From an uncultured Roseburia sp. (GTDB lineage Bacteria > Bacillota > Clostridia > Lachnospirales > Lachnospiraceae), in NCBI GenBank assembly GCA_947088345.1, contig CAMUGE010000002.1:81728-145727 (forward strand): a DNA stretch of 64,000 bases, read 5' to 3'. The notes under the pieces are model-generated. The model was not told the origin of the DNA and made no database searches. It saw only the letters and a program-made list of their open reading frames with translations. Positions 40,301-48,410 of this stretch are shown here, one piece after another. A program made the position numbers and the translations under genes. The first letter of the stretch is position 1, and the number at the start of each line of letters is the position of its first letter.

Positions 40301-41812
40301 GGCAATACCGGCAGCTATATGATTGATGCGGATCTGAAATATATCTCGGGTTCCAATCTAAAATTCTCATTTGTTGAGAAAACGGCAAACCGCTTTCAAT
40401 CTCCGTTTATCGAGGGAGCGATCTTAGACGCACTTGTAATCGGCTCGGGCGGCGCTTTAAGCTCACATGGAACAGCGCTCGCATCAAAATTGAAGACTAA
40501 CGAGTGGACGCATGTCAAGTATGTACTTCATATGGATTCCGGAACGGCAACCGTCACCGTGGGCAGCAATGCGCCGCAGACAGTTGAAGTACCTGAATTT
40601 GCCACACTTGAAAATGTAACTGTCAGCACGTTCCGCCACCTGGCCATCACACAGACGGCAAACCGGTCAATATTTTCCGCACAGCTGTCCAATCTGACCG
40701 TAGCGAAACTTCGGGACACCAACGCAGAGGTCACAGTAACCGCCGAAGCAGACCTTACCGGCGATGCAAACGGCGCCGTAAAAATTAACGGCCAGGAAAC
40801 GAATACTGCAAATGTCCCGCTCGCTTCCACCGTTACCGTAGAAGCTCTGCCGCAGGGCAATACCGCTTTCCTCGGCTGGTATATGGGCGATACGCAGTAT
40901 TCGACCAAACCAAAAATATCATTCCGGGCCTATAAAAATATTGACCTGAAAGCAAAATTCCTGGTCGGGGTCAAGACAGACGTAACCATAAACTTTAAAG
41001 ACAAGGACGGCGCTCCTGTCAGGGAACCTTTGACCATCTCCGCCTCGGAAGGCGTAGAACTGTACGAAGGGCAGGCATTTACGCTGGAAAATTCCTACAA
41101 GTCACAGTTACAAATTGCAGACGGCAGCCGGACAAAAGTCTACTTATACAACGAAACCGCCACCGGAAATACATCCATAGCTTCACTCGGAACCAAAGGC
41201 AGCAATGAAATTAACCTGCGCTTTGATCTGGACGGCGTATACGATGAATTTGAAGACTTTGACAAAGAAACGCTAACGCCGGAACGATGGGGATTTACAG
41301 AGGGCTCCTCCGGAAATGTGGCGTTAAAAGAAAATGCTTTAGGCATCTTCCTGAATGCGGGCGTAAAAAAAGAATCCCCCGATCACAAAACGCTCTCTTC
41401 CGCTATTGCATCGGCAAAGAAAATTACGATCCGCTATGAATGGCGATGCGATGCGGAATCCGGCAAAGGACGCTATTCTTTCTTCAATTTGAAAGATTCC
41501 GGCGGAAATATCATTTTCTCGCTTTACGGAAACGGCGCAAAAGGCGTAACTTTCGCCGCGAACGAAGCCGCGGGCGAGACAAGCATAAAAGTGGCAAACG
41601 CAGGCGAATGGATACGCGTCAAACTTGATCTTGATTTTGACACAAAAAAAATATCCGGCACGCTGCTTAACCTGGCAACAGGAACAGAAACGTCTCTTTC
41701 GGAGACTACTCTGACAAAAGCCGCAAACCTCGCAACCTTAAATGCCGAATACGGTTATTCCGCAGCTCCGCAGATACTTGACAATTTCGGTATCCGCTAC
41801 ACAGCTGATTGA
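37376..41812 (+). CDS. Secreted CE12-like rhamnogalacturonan acetylesterase, multidomain
   Basis: A 1478-aa secreted protein. Signal peptide (about 1-34, ending VSAAAR); two Big_2-type Ig modules (37-205) with very Lys-rich strands; a Pro-Gly-Ser-Glu-Asn repeat linker (237-290); a WKFDFG beta-sandwich (305-505); an SGNH esterase (about 510-720) with block I VLGDSTV (Ser near 517), block III EYGHNHN and block V DTTHPNDTG (Asp-His pair near 695-698); a beta-sandwich; a LamG-like domain (about 885-1120); an InlB-type repeat (about 1130-1190); and a final LamG-like domain from about 1285. CE12 enzymes remove acetyl groups from rhamnogalacturonan, fitting the neighbouring PL11 lyase. GGAG precedes the ATG. 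Confidence 0.88.
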   Translation: MKHALHRKMLSFGLALLLAMGSVFTAPATEVSAAARAPSKIKLSVSKQTIGVGDKFTLKVKSVTPNTASKKVKFKSSNKKVATVTGKGVVKGVNAGTAKITVTSAAKKSVKATCKVTVAAIVVKDAVKGVLTIDENKNITLKPAMNPKSVKVSGFTYSISNKKIATVTAKGKLTGVKSGKTTLTIKTKKKKKGDKVYSLKLTVAVKSKSDQPNDTQTPPNDTGTTETPSDTGSTETPGGSENPGNSENPGGSENPGNSENPGNSENPGNSENPGGSENPGDTENPGDTENPGGIDMGEDDPNAIKTWKFDFGSAEDVADGYTAVTADKDFYDPKNTDGYGFLGINPDSYRASNRFDGFGNQLGQIQDLRTGGGNGLCDAIGSVGILNRDGSQPAENNLDPLGDEYYPTRFALKVKDDTYYRVTAAVTTLDPAKDAAATLYTERKHPLYTDKKIAAGQTETTVFTIRVTPIYYEKSDPKGLIADEMVNVCVAGDNAALAALKIEQIESAPTLWVLGDSTVTDGNTTLPFFRLQNYTGVGTGLTKYLPENIAMVNEGEGGLAAGDNNHFNVVKDRIKEGDFMYVEYGHNHNSTEEYKSCLDKYFDVCEKAKANLIIVSPIERINTFADNEYKHSLDNYARTGEAYVKEKLAAGKTNIAFVDLNKTSYEFYNRITKENGGNPDMIKFYFCTKREGTTDTTHPNDTGAENLAWCFFEAAAAVTDDTQKAVLGGLLTGLRDEKPNLVPDSITSLGSAPNDAWPVYQLPVDEQYPVAIKDIQFDSDGNLSSVKVMVQQAQTEMSSYGIIAVTIRGTDGVKGTLYATDQVDNSTGFGAQIIKNFRAVNASGTAIDKLTLAAGDSYTAVVLKAHRNEQNILEPDDGNIRYSDEFTAEDVSEVDTYLLPGETGDIEDFNHFSQTQLDGSGKWLFGGSSDRDISLGKDADGRTYTNLTTTNAKGSWCLARAFENLTNASGENIGTGNTGSYMIDADLKYISGSNLKFSFVEKTANRFQSPFIEGAILDALVIGSGGALSSHGTALASKLKTNEWTHVKYVLHMDSGTATVTVGSNAPQTVEVPEFATLENVTVSTFRHLAITQTANRSIFSAQLSNLTVAKLRDTNAEVTVTAEADLTGDANGAVKINGQETNTANVPLASTVTVEALPQGNTAFLGWYMGDTQYSTKPKISFRAYKNIDLKAKFLVGVKTDVTINFKDKDGAPVREPLTISASEGVELYEGQAFTLENSYKSQLQIADGSRTKVYLYNETATGNTSIASLGTKGSNEINLRFDLDGVYDEFEDFDKETLTPERWGFTEGSSGNVALKENALGIFLNAGVKKESPDHKTLSSAIASAKKITIRYEWRCDAESGKGRYSFFNLKDSGGNIIFSLYGNGAKGVTFAANEAAGETSIKVANAGEWIRVKLDLDFDTKKISGTLLNLATGTETSLSETTLTKAANLATLNAEYGYSAAPQILDNFGIRYTAD
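38084..38245 (+). repeat. Nine 18-bp tandem repeats encoding PG(G/N)SEN
   Basis: Nine in-frame units of 18 bases encode PGGSEN, PGNSEN or PGDTEN. They form a flexible linker between the Ig modules and the FDFG domain of the esterase. Near-identical neighbouring units suggest recent slippage or recombination. Confidence 0.9.
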
Positions 41813-41838
41813 TACCCTGTATGCAGGAATGAATTACG

Positions 41839-41879
41839 AAAAAGGGCTGCCGCAATTTTCATTTGCGGCAGCCCTTTTT
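41839..41879. terminator. Bidirectional terminator
   Basis: AAAAAGGGCTGCCGCAA (41839-41855), seven-base loop, then TTGCGGCAGCCCTTTTT (41863-41879). Runs of T follow the stem on both strands, so it serves both the esterase gene and the convergent 94-aa gene. Confidence 0.93.
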
Positions 41880-41946
41880 CTACTCTTTCAGCAAATTCCA
41901 GGTGAGCTGAAAAAACGCCTGCATTACAGCACAAATCTCATTGTTC

Positions 41947-42231
41947 TTATTGTCCATAGCGGCCCCCCGCAGCAATCATTTTTTCCATCTCCTGCATGAT
42001 ATCCGGCTTTCTCGTCTCTTTCTTTTTTTGCTCCGCCCTGTCTTCCGACTGCACATTCCTGTCCGGATTTTGATTTTTATCACATTCGCCCGACAACGTT
42101 TCCGTGCATGAATTGTCTATCATTACTTTTGTCTGAAAAATTCCTTTCTTAATGCGCTCGGCCTCTTTTTTACACCGCTCCACCTTACTCATCTGCGACA
42201 GCCGAAATTCATTCATATCACCGATTACCAT
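41947..42231 (-). CDS. Small charged protein of unknown function
   Basis: A 94-aa soluble protein, rich in Lys, Glu and Arg with a predicted helical first half (MSKVERCKKEAERIKKGIF) and a charged C-terminal tail. No known domain is recognised. GGAGGAAAAT five bases before the ATG and a terminator downstream support it as a real gene. Divergent from the histidine kinase gene. Confidence 0.6.
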   Translation of the reverse strand: MVIGDMNEFRLSQMSKVERCKKEAERIKKGIFQTKVMIDNSCTETLSGECDKNQNPDRNVQSEDRAEQKKKETRKPDIMQEMEKMIAAGGRYGQ

Positions 42232-42461
42232 ATTTTCCTCCTGCCCTGTGTGATTTTTGCTCCAGATTTTTGTTCTGATTTAGTTATCGGTTTTTCTCTG
42301 TGATTACTAAGAGGAAACGAATAACTATTTGCTACAATTTTACAGCAAAAATAATTCGATTCACAACGTCCTCTTATCGTAAAACACATGATTTTCCGAT
42401 ATAATATAAGATAAGATATAGAAACGCAGCTAACACAATCATCTGGAAACAGGAAGAAAAA

Positions 42462-43850
42462 ATGCCGAATTATGCAGGATACTATAACCTCATATACGTT
42501 ACCGTACCAATCGCAGAAATCGCTCTCGCAGGATATTGTTTGAAACGGCTCCTAAATCCGTTTATGCAAAATAAGCACGGAACACTTGCCGCCGGAACCG
42601 TATATTCTCTCACGATGCTGCTATTTTATTTTTCGCCCCTGCCATTTGATCATTTTATGTCCTATTGGTTTGGAGTCTTTTTCGCTTTCCTTGTAATGTG
42701 CCTGTCTGACCGAAAAAATTATGAACAAAAAGTATTCCTTGCAGTAACATTTTTTGCTCTGCGCGGATTCACCTTTTCAATGGCAGAAATTTTGTACGAC
42801 AGGATATACTGTTTTGCAGAAAACACAGACTATATGGCGGCTCGTCCGGCAATGTTTTTCCCCCTGTACATTGGGATGTGCTTACTTTATCTTCTGGCAG
42901 GATTTGTATTTACCATGACCGGCATTCGGTGTATTTTAAAACATTACACAAAAAAACAGACGCCTATGTCAAAAAAAGAGGTTCTGGTACTGATGATTCC
43001 CTCCTTGATGGGAATCGTCGGATATGAAATTATAGGGTGCTACCGTAACTTTTATATCGGCGAGACAGGACAGATCTCGGTTTTCTATGACGTTTTGTCA
43101 CTGCTTTATTACGCGGTGGCAGTGATAACGATTGTGGTCATGATTTTGCTCTATCAAAGCATCCGGGCAGGACAGGAAGATAAACTGCAGAATGAACTGC
43201 TTGCCATGCAGCTTGCGAATGTCAGGCATCATATTAAAAAAGCAGAATTTTACTATCAGAATATCCGCAGCGTCAGGCACGATATGGCCAATCATATGAT
43301 CACACTGGAACGGCTCTATGCAAGAAACCAGACAGCAGAAACGAACGCATACCGCGAAAAACTGTTCACATTACTTGAGGAAGCGACAAGTCAGATTAAC
43401 AGCGGCAACCCCATAACCGATGTCATTTTGCAGGAAACACGAAGCGAATCAAAAAAAAGGCATATCCGCCTTGACCTGGATTTCCATTATCCTGCAAACA
43501 CAAATGTGGATGCATTTGACCTCAGTGTAATCTTAAACAATGCGCTGCAGAACGCGCTGGAATATGCCGAAGGAGATGAAAAATATGTTTCCGTTCTCTC
43601 TTACCGCAGGGACAACGCATACATGATTGAAATCGGCAACAGTTTTCACGGCAGCTTACAATGGGATACCCAAAGCGGACTTCCTGTGACCTCAAAGGAA
43701 AAATCAAATGGACATGGATATGGTCTGTCTAACATTAGAAAGGTTGCGAAAAAGTATGCCGGCGATATCGCCGTTGATTTAAAAGACGCAACATTTTTAC
43801 TTAGTATTTTATTGATGACCGAATCTCAAAAAACAGATAGCAACTATTGA
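42462..43850 (+). CDS. AgrC-like sensor histidine kinase (GHKL)
   Basis: A 462-aa membrane sensor. Six or seven hydrophobic segments fill residues 1-235; a coiled segment leads to the phosphoacceptor His273 in RSVRHDMANHM, then the N-box VILNNALQNALE and G-box SNGHGYGLSNIRKVAKK of the GHKL ATPase type used by AgrC and other peptide sensors. These kinases pair with LytTR regulators; the nearest one is at 48411-49130 on the other strand, 4.5 kb away. AGGAAG precedes the ATG. No AgrD-like peptide gene or AgrB is seen beside it; the stimulus is unknown. Confidence 0.9.
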   Translation: MPNYAGYYNLIYVTVPIAEIALAGYCLKRLLNPFMQNKHGTLAAGTVYSLTMLLFYFSPLPFDHFMSYWFGVFFAFLVMCLSDRKNYEQKVFLAVTFFALRGFTFSMAEILYDRIYCFAENTDYMAARPAMFFPLYIGMCLLYLLAGFVFTMTGIRCILKHYTKKQTPMSKKEVLVLMIPSLMGIVGYEIIGCYRNFYIGETGQISVFYDVLSLLYYAVAVITIVVMILLYQSIRAGQEDKLQNELLAMQLANVRHHIKKAEFYYQNIRSVRHDMANHMITLERLYARNQTAETNAYREKLFTLLEEATSQINSGNPITDVILQETRSESKKRHIRLDLDFHYPANTNVDAFDLSVILNNALQNALEYAEGDEKYVSVLSYRRDNAYMIEIGNSFHGSLQWDTQSGLPVTSKEKSNGHGYGLSNIRKVAKKYAGDIAVDLKDATFLLSILLMTESQKTDSNY

Positions 43851-43959
43851 TCTGACCTTACAGCAGGGTAAAAAGCTTCCAAAACAGCAGGGAAGCGTCA
43901 CCAGATACGCAGCAGAATCATAATATAAAATCAAGTGGATCTTTCTTAAAGGAAAAATT

Positions 43960-44433
43960 ATGGCATATACAGATTTGGAACCGATCACAGGTACAATAAT
44001 CAGCGTTACAAACGGCAGCGACTGCTGCAGCCAGATGATGTCTGTAAACACAAATAACGGCATTGTCAATTTTATGATTACTCCTGATACGCATGTAATA
44101 GAGAACAGGCGGCTTCGTCCCGGTCTTTTCGTCGCGGCATTTTATGACCGCACACTGCCTGTCCCGCTGATTTTCCCGCCGCAATACCAGGCTCAGATTG
44201 TCACCGTTCTGATGCGAAACGAACAGGTCATGATCGGCGAATTTGACCGAAACCTGATCGCACGCGATAATTCTTTGCAGCTCACAGTATCTCGAAGCAC
44301 CAATACCGAGACGTTAAACGGTCAAAATTTTAACTGCAGCCTCTCCGGAAGAACGCTGCTTGTCTATTATTCGACGACAACACGAAGCATTCCTCCGCAG
44401 ACAACGCCCCGTAAAATTGTTGTTCTCTGCTAG
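43960..44433 (+). CDS. Conserved-looking 157-aa protein of unknown function
   Basis: A 157-aa soluble protein, all-beta by its alternating hydrophobic pattern (GTIISVTNGSDCCSQMMSV, TLPVPLIFPPQYQAQIVTV). No signal peptide or membrane helix. It ends ...RKIVVLC with a C-terminal Cys, plus a Cys-Cys pair at about 22-23. AAAGGAAA precedes the ATG. I do not recognise the family. It stands between the histidine kinase and the restriction-modification genes, with its own weak upstream TAATAT-like sequence; whether it belongs to either neighbour is unclear. Confidence 0.6.
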   Translation: MAYTDLEPITGTIISVTNGSDCCSQMMSVNTNNGIVNFMITPDTHVIENRRLRPGLFVAAFYDRTLPVPLIFPPQYQAQIVTVLMRNEQVMIGEFDRNLIARDNSLQLTVSRSTNTETLNGQNFNCSLSGRTLLVYYSTTTRSIPPQTTPRKIVVLC

Positions 44434-44460
44434 GCAAAACAAATGTTTGGCAAAAAAAAC

Positions 44461-44489
44461 TTGAATTTACCGGGACAACTGCCTATAAT
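44461..44489 (+). promoter_or_regulatory. Promoter of the restriction-modification operon
   Basis: TTGAAT (44461-44466), 17-base spacer, TATAAT (44484-44489). A small CAGG/CCTG hairpin (about 44503-44516) sits between it and the start codon and might be a control site. Confidence 0.8.
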
Positions 44490-44536
44490 AATACGTACAG
44501 TAACAGGGTAAAACCTGATAAAACGGGGTGCATGAA

Positions 44537-47050
44537 GTGTTAAAAGATAAAACTTTGACATACATCAGTCTGTTCAGCTGTGCGGGAGTCGGCTGCTACG
44601 GATTTAAAAAAGCCGGCTTTGCATGTGTCGCTACCAACGAGCTACTGGAACGGCGCTTAAATATTCAGAAAATAAATGGGAAATGCAGCTTTGATTCCGG
44701 ATATATCTGCGGCGATATTACAAACGAAGAAATCAAACGCCGTATTTTTGAAGAAATCAAAAAATGGAAAAAACTTGGCAATGACAGGGTTGACGTATTA
44801 ATCGCCACCCCGCCATGCCAGGGCATGTCTGTAGCCAACCACAAAAAAAGCGAAAACGAAATTGTAAGAAACAGTCTGGTCGTAGATTCCATCCGCCTGA
44901 TTCAATCCATCCGTCCCCGATTTTTTTTGTTCGAAAACGTTGCATCTTTTACCAAAACAGGCTGTACGGCGCCCGACGGGACCGTTAAATACATCGGCGA
45001 TGTCATCAGCGAGGAACTTGGCAGCACCTATACCATTTTAAGCCGTATCCTCAATTTCAAAAACTATGGAGCAAACTCCTCCCGCACGCGTACTGTTGTG
45101 ATTGGAGTTGATAAATCCATGGCTGAATATATCGCACCGATTGAATTATTTCCTTCCTATACAAAAGAACTTAGTTTAAAAAAGGTGATCGGTTCTCTCC
45201 CAAAACTCAACTGGGGGGAAATCTGCCCAACCGATTTTTACCATGCATTCCGCACTTACCCGGAAGAAATGCGCTGCTGGATTCATGACCTGAAAGAAGG
45301 CGAATGCGCTTTTGACAATAAGGATGAATCCCTGCGTCCGCACCGTATGGTAAACGGCGAACGTATTCCAAATATACGAAAAAACGGCGACAAATATACG
45401 CGTCAGTGCTGGGATAAAACAGCGCCGTGCGTACATACCAGAAACGACCTGCTCGCAAGCCAGAATACGGTTCATCCGCAGGAAGACCGTGTCTTTTCCA
45501 TCCGCGAGTTAATGCATTTTATGACAATTCCCGACGAATTTAAGTGGATTGATCTGCCGCTTCCGGAACTGAACGCACTATCGGAGGACAGGAAAAAAAC
45601 ACTGTTAAAAAAGGAAGAGATGAATATCCGACAGAGCATAGGCGAGGCGGTACCCACCGAGATTTTTTATCGAATTGCCTGTTACATCCGCGATTTTCTA
45701 AATCAGGAACACTTTCCAAACGCCGCGCTGAAAAAAACAATTGCAGACAACCATCTCATCCGGACAGAAAAACTGATCCCCTTTCTCAAAGAAAATCCGC
45801 TTCATTTAGGAACCGCCACACTTGCGCGCATCGCGGAGCTGACAAATGCCGGACGGGAAAATAATGCCGCCTACTATACAAACAAATTCATTATCAATGA
45901 GATTTATAAAGAATTGCCCGTTTTTGAAAAGGATGAAATCAATATACTGGAACCGTCTGTCGGAGTCGGAAACTTTTTGCCCTTTTTATTCCGCAAATAC
46001 GAATCAATAAAAAAGGTGACGATTGACGTCGCGGACATTGACCCGAATAATTTAGAGATTCTTCAGCTATTGCTGGCCAAACAGCAGATACCGCCAAATG
46101 TCACGATGCATTTTATTCCCACGGACTCGCTTTTGTATGATTTTGGAAAACAATACGACCTTGTGATCGGCAATCCTCCGTTTTCCAAATTGAAAGCAAA
46201 AGACGCCGCCCCCTACCGCAGACAGAACCAGAACCAGCAAACGACGAATACATTTGAATTTTTTCTGGAGAAGGCAATACAAATCTCCGACTATGTGGTG
46301 ATGATTGTGCCAAAAGCCATATTAAATACACCGGAGTTTATCGAAACAAGAAAACTGCTCTCCTCCAAAAAAATAGACTGTATCCAGGATTTTGGGGAAC
46401 ATGGCTTTCAGGGCGTTCTTGTGGAGACCGTCTGCCTGTTTATTGATACAAACGGGTTGCCCAAAAAAACAAAAGTGCAGTCGCTCCCAAGAAAGCAACA
46501 CCTGCTGCAAAAACAGTCCTATATCACAGACCCTTTTTTTCCGTACTGGCTGATCTATCGAAACGACTTTTTTGATCGGATCGCCAAACAGCTGGATTTC
46601 AATAAATTTACGGTATTTCGGGACAGGCAGGTAACAAACTCCAATACGACGCAGCAAAACGATACGGACTGTCTGCGCGTGATACGCTCGAGAAATATCA
46701 GCGACGACGGCAAAGCGATCATCGATATCCCCGGTTATGATACATACATCAAAAAAAATGATGCAAAACGTTTAAGCGCTTACAAGTATGTCGGAGATGA
46801 AAACGTCTATCTGACGCCAAATATGACTTACAAACCAAGGGTTATGAAAAATGCCGGCAATATGCTGGTAAACGGATCGGTTGCAATCCTGATTCCGAAA
46901 GAAAAACTCGAACTGACCGAATCACAGATGGCATATTTTTCGTCGGAAGAATACCGGCAGTTTTACCAGATTGCGAGAAATTACCAGACGCGTTCCTTAA
47001 ATGTGGACGCTGCAAGCGTGTTTTTTTATGGCATACGAAAGGAGCAGTGA
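44537..47050 (+). CDS. Fused cytosine-C5 / adenine-N6 DNA methyltransferase
   Basis: An 837-aa protein with two methyltransferases in one chain. The first half (about 1-390) is a C5-cytosine enzyme: motif I SLFSCAGVGCYGF, the catalytic Cys in TPPCQGMS (Cys94), FLFENVASF (motif VI), SSRTRTVVIG (motif VIII) and IGEAVPTEIF (motif X). The second half (about 430-837) is an N6-adenine enzyme: SAM motif ILEPSVGVGNFLPF and catalytic NPPF near residue 546, with a C-terminal target-recognition region. Start is probably GTG at 44537 after GGGGTG; GTG at 44528 is an alternative. The HNH endonuclease gene begins two bases after the stop. Two different base modifications fit protection of both strands of an asymmetric site. 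Confidence 0.92.
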   Translation: MLKDKTLTYISLFSCAGVGCYGFKKAGFACVATNELLERRLNIQKINGKCSFDSGYICGDITNEEIKRRIFEEIKKWKKLGNDRVDVLIATPPCQGMSVANHKKSENEIVRNSLVVDSIRLIQSIRPRFFLFENVASFTKTGCTAPDGTVKYIGDVISEELGSTYTILSRILNFKNYGANSSRTRTVVIGVDKSMAEYIAPIELFPSYTKELSLKKVIGSLPKLNWGEICPTDFYHAFRTYPEEMRCWIHDLKEGECAFDNKDESLRPHRMVNGERIPNIRKNGDKYTRQCWDKTAPCVHTRNDLLASQNTVHPQEDRVFSIRELMHFMTIPDEFKWIDLPLPELNALSEDRKKTLLKKEEMNIRQSIGEAVPTEIFYRIACYIRDFLNQEHFPNAALKKTIADNHLIRTEKLIPFLKENPLHLGTATLARIAELTNAGRENNAAYYTNKFIINEIYKELPVFEKDEINILEPSVGVGNFLPFLFRKYESIKKVTIDVADIDPNNLEILQLLLAKQQIPPNVTMHFIPTDSLLYDFGKQYDLVIGNPPFSKLKAKDAAPYRRQNQNQQTTNTFEFFLEKAIQISDYVVMIVPKAILNTPEFIETRKLLSSKKIDCIQDFGEHGFQGVLVETVCLFIDTNGLPKKTKVQSLPRKQHLLQKQSYITDPFFPYWLIYRNDFFDRIAKQLDFNKFTVFRDRQVTNSNTTQQNDTDCLRVIRSRNISDDGKAIIDIPGYDTYIKKNDAKRLSAYKYVGDENVYLTPNMTYKPRVMKNAGNMLVNGSVAILIPKEKLELTESQMAYFSSEEYRQFYQIARNYQTRSLNVDAASVFFYGIRKEQ

Positions 47051-47052
47051 TT

Positions 47053-48273
47053 ATGGACGAAAAGACAATCCGGCTTTTTTTAGACAGGCATGACTACGAT
47101 ATTCGAAAAACTCACAACGCGCGATGGATCGATCAGAAATGCACAATGGATGTAGTCTGTCTGGTAGCCGACTGTATTGCGGAATACACAGGAAATCAGA
47201 CGGGCTCTGCTTTTACCGTAAAAGACATCTGGCTCAGCGGCTATACAAGCGAAAACGTAAGACAGATTTTCTGCAAACCTGACCCGGCCAGCAAAGCGTC
47301 CAATGAATACGACAAATATTTCGGCCAGCCGATCAAACTGCTGGATGCTGCCGGAATTATCCATGGCAGAAAACACGGAAACTATATTCTGTATTCTCTG
47401 AAAGAGGAAAGCATATTGGAATATATCAGTTTCAGGGAGAGAAACTCCCTGAAGTTTTTATGTCTCTACATAGAAAAAGTGTTAAAGGACAGCGGAATTT
47501 ATGATCCGTTTGAGAAATTTTTCCGACTGCAGGATAAGAACAGTTTTAAAGAATTAAAAGACGCTTTCACTGCATTTACCATCGCCCACACGCCGATCAA
47601 CGGGACATTGGAATGCGGTCGTATTTTCACAAAAGTATTAAACCCGCTGGCGTATCAATACGGGAAACGCGGAACAGAACGCGGCCATCTCTCAAAAGGT
47701 ATCATCACGCAGGACATGATCCTCTACAATCAAAAGAACTGGCGCGACATCTTATCCGAAAAACCAAAAGATATCACAAGAGTCGAACATGCCGCCGCAT
47801 TGCCCAATGGGGGAGACGACGTCGTCACGTCCTACCGGATTAACCGCGCCAAGAAAAATCTGCGCCATTTTAATGACCGGTACCGCGAAAGCAAAACCGA
47901 ATTGTCCGACCCGCGGCATATGCAGAACCCCGCAACACAGATGCACCACATTTTTCCGGTCAGCGAATTTCCGTCCATCGCTGACTGCCCGGAAAACCTG
48001 ATCGCATTAACGCCAACACAGCATTTTTCTTATGCACACCCTAACAATAATACACAGTATATCGACAGACGTTACCAGTATCTATGCCTGCTTGCAAAGA
48101 CAGATTCCATACAGGACAATCTTTTGGGCGGTCACGAAATGCCAGTGATCTATGATTTTTGCGCATACCTGACTGTGTTAAATACCGGCTTTTGTACCGC
48201 TGAATTTTCCGATGTAGCCGTTCTGGATTTCAATGGCCTGAGAAAAAAAATACAAAAATTTGATCCCCGCTGA
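47053..48273 (+). CDS. HNH-type restriction endonuclease (probable type IIS)
   Basis: A 406-aa protein. The C-terminal nuclease has the HNH beta-beta-alpha-metal pattern: His298-His299 in QMHHIFPVSEF, Asn315 in ENLIALTPTQH and His324. The N-terminal 130 residues look like a winged-helix DNA-reading domain. GGAG before the ATG; it begins two bases after the methyltransferase stop, so the two are translated together. Known HNH enzymes of type IIS such as HphI and MnlI are partnered by one C5 and one N6 methyltransferase; here those are fused. The recognition site cannot be read from sequence. Confidence 0.85.
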   Translation: MDEKTIRLFLDRHDYDIRKTHNARWIDQKCTMDVVCLVADCIAEYTGNQTGSAFTVKDIWLSGYTSENVRQIFCKPDPASKASNEYDKYFGQPIKLLDAAGIIHGRKHGNYILYSLKEESILEYISFRERNSLKFLCLYIEKVLKDSGIYDPFEKFFRLQDKNSFKELKDAFTAFTIAHTPINGTLECGRIFTKVLNPLAYQYGKRGTERGHLSKGIITQDMILYNQKNWRDILSEKPKDITRVEHAAALPNGGDDVVTSYRINRAKKNLRHFNDRYRESKTELSDPRHMQNPATQMHHIFPVSEFPSIADCPENLIALTPTQHFSYAHPNNNTQYIDRRYQYLCLLAKTDSIQDNLLGGHEMPVIYDFCAYLTVLNTGFCTAEFSDVAVLDFNGLRKKIQKFDPR

Positions 48274-48410
48274 TCGCGCGGACAAAACCAGACGCCAAAG
48301 GCGAATCGGAATCCGCCTTATTCTCATTCCTTTTCGCTTTGGTTTTAATTTCAAATAAGAGAAGACATAAGACGCTGCCCGTGACTTTACCGATGGCTGC
48401 CGCCTATAAC
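48274..48410. other. Gap between convergent genes
   Basis: Between the endonuclease and the regulator gene. An imperfect hairpin (GGCGAAT/ATCCGCC, around 48300-48318) and a short T-rich stretch might end both transcripts. No gene is seen. Confidence 0.35.
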
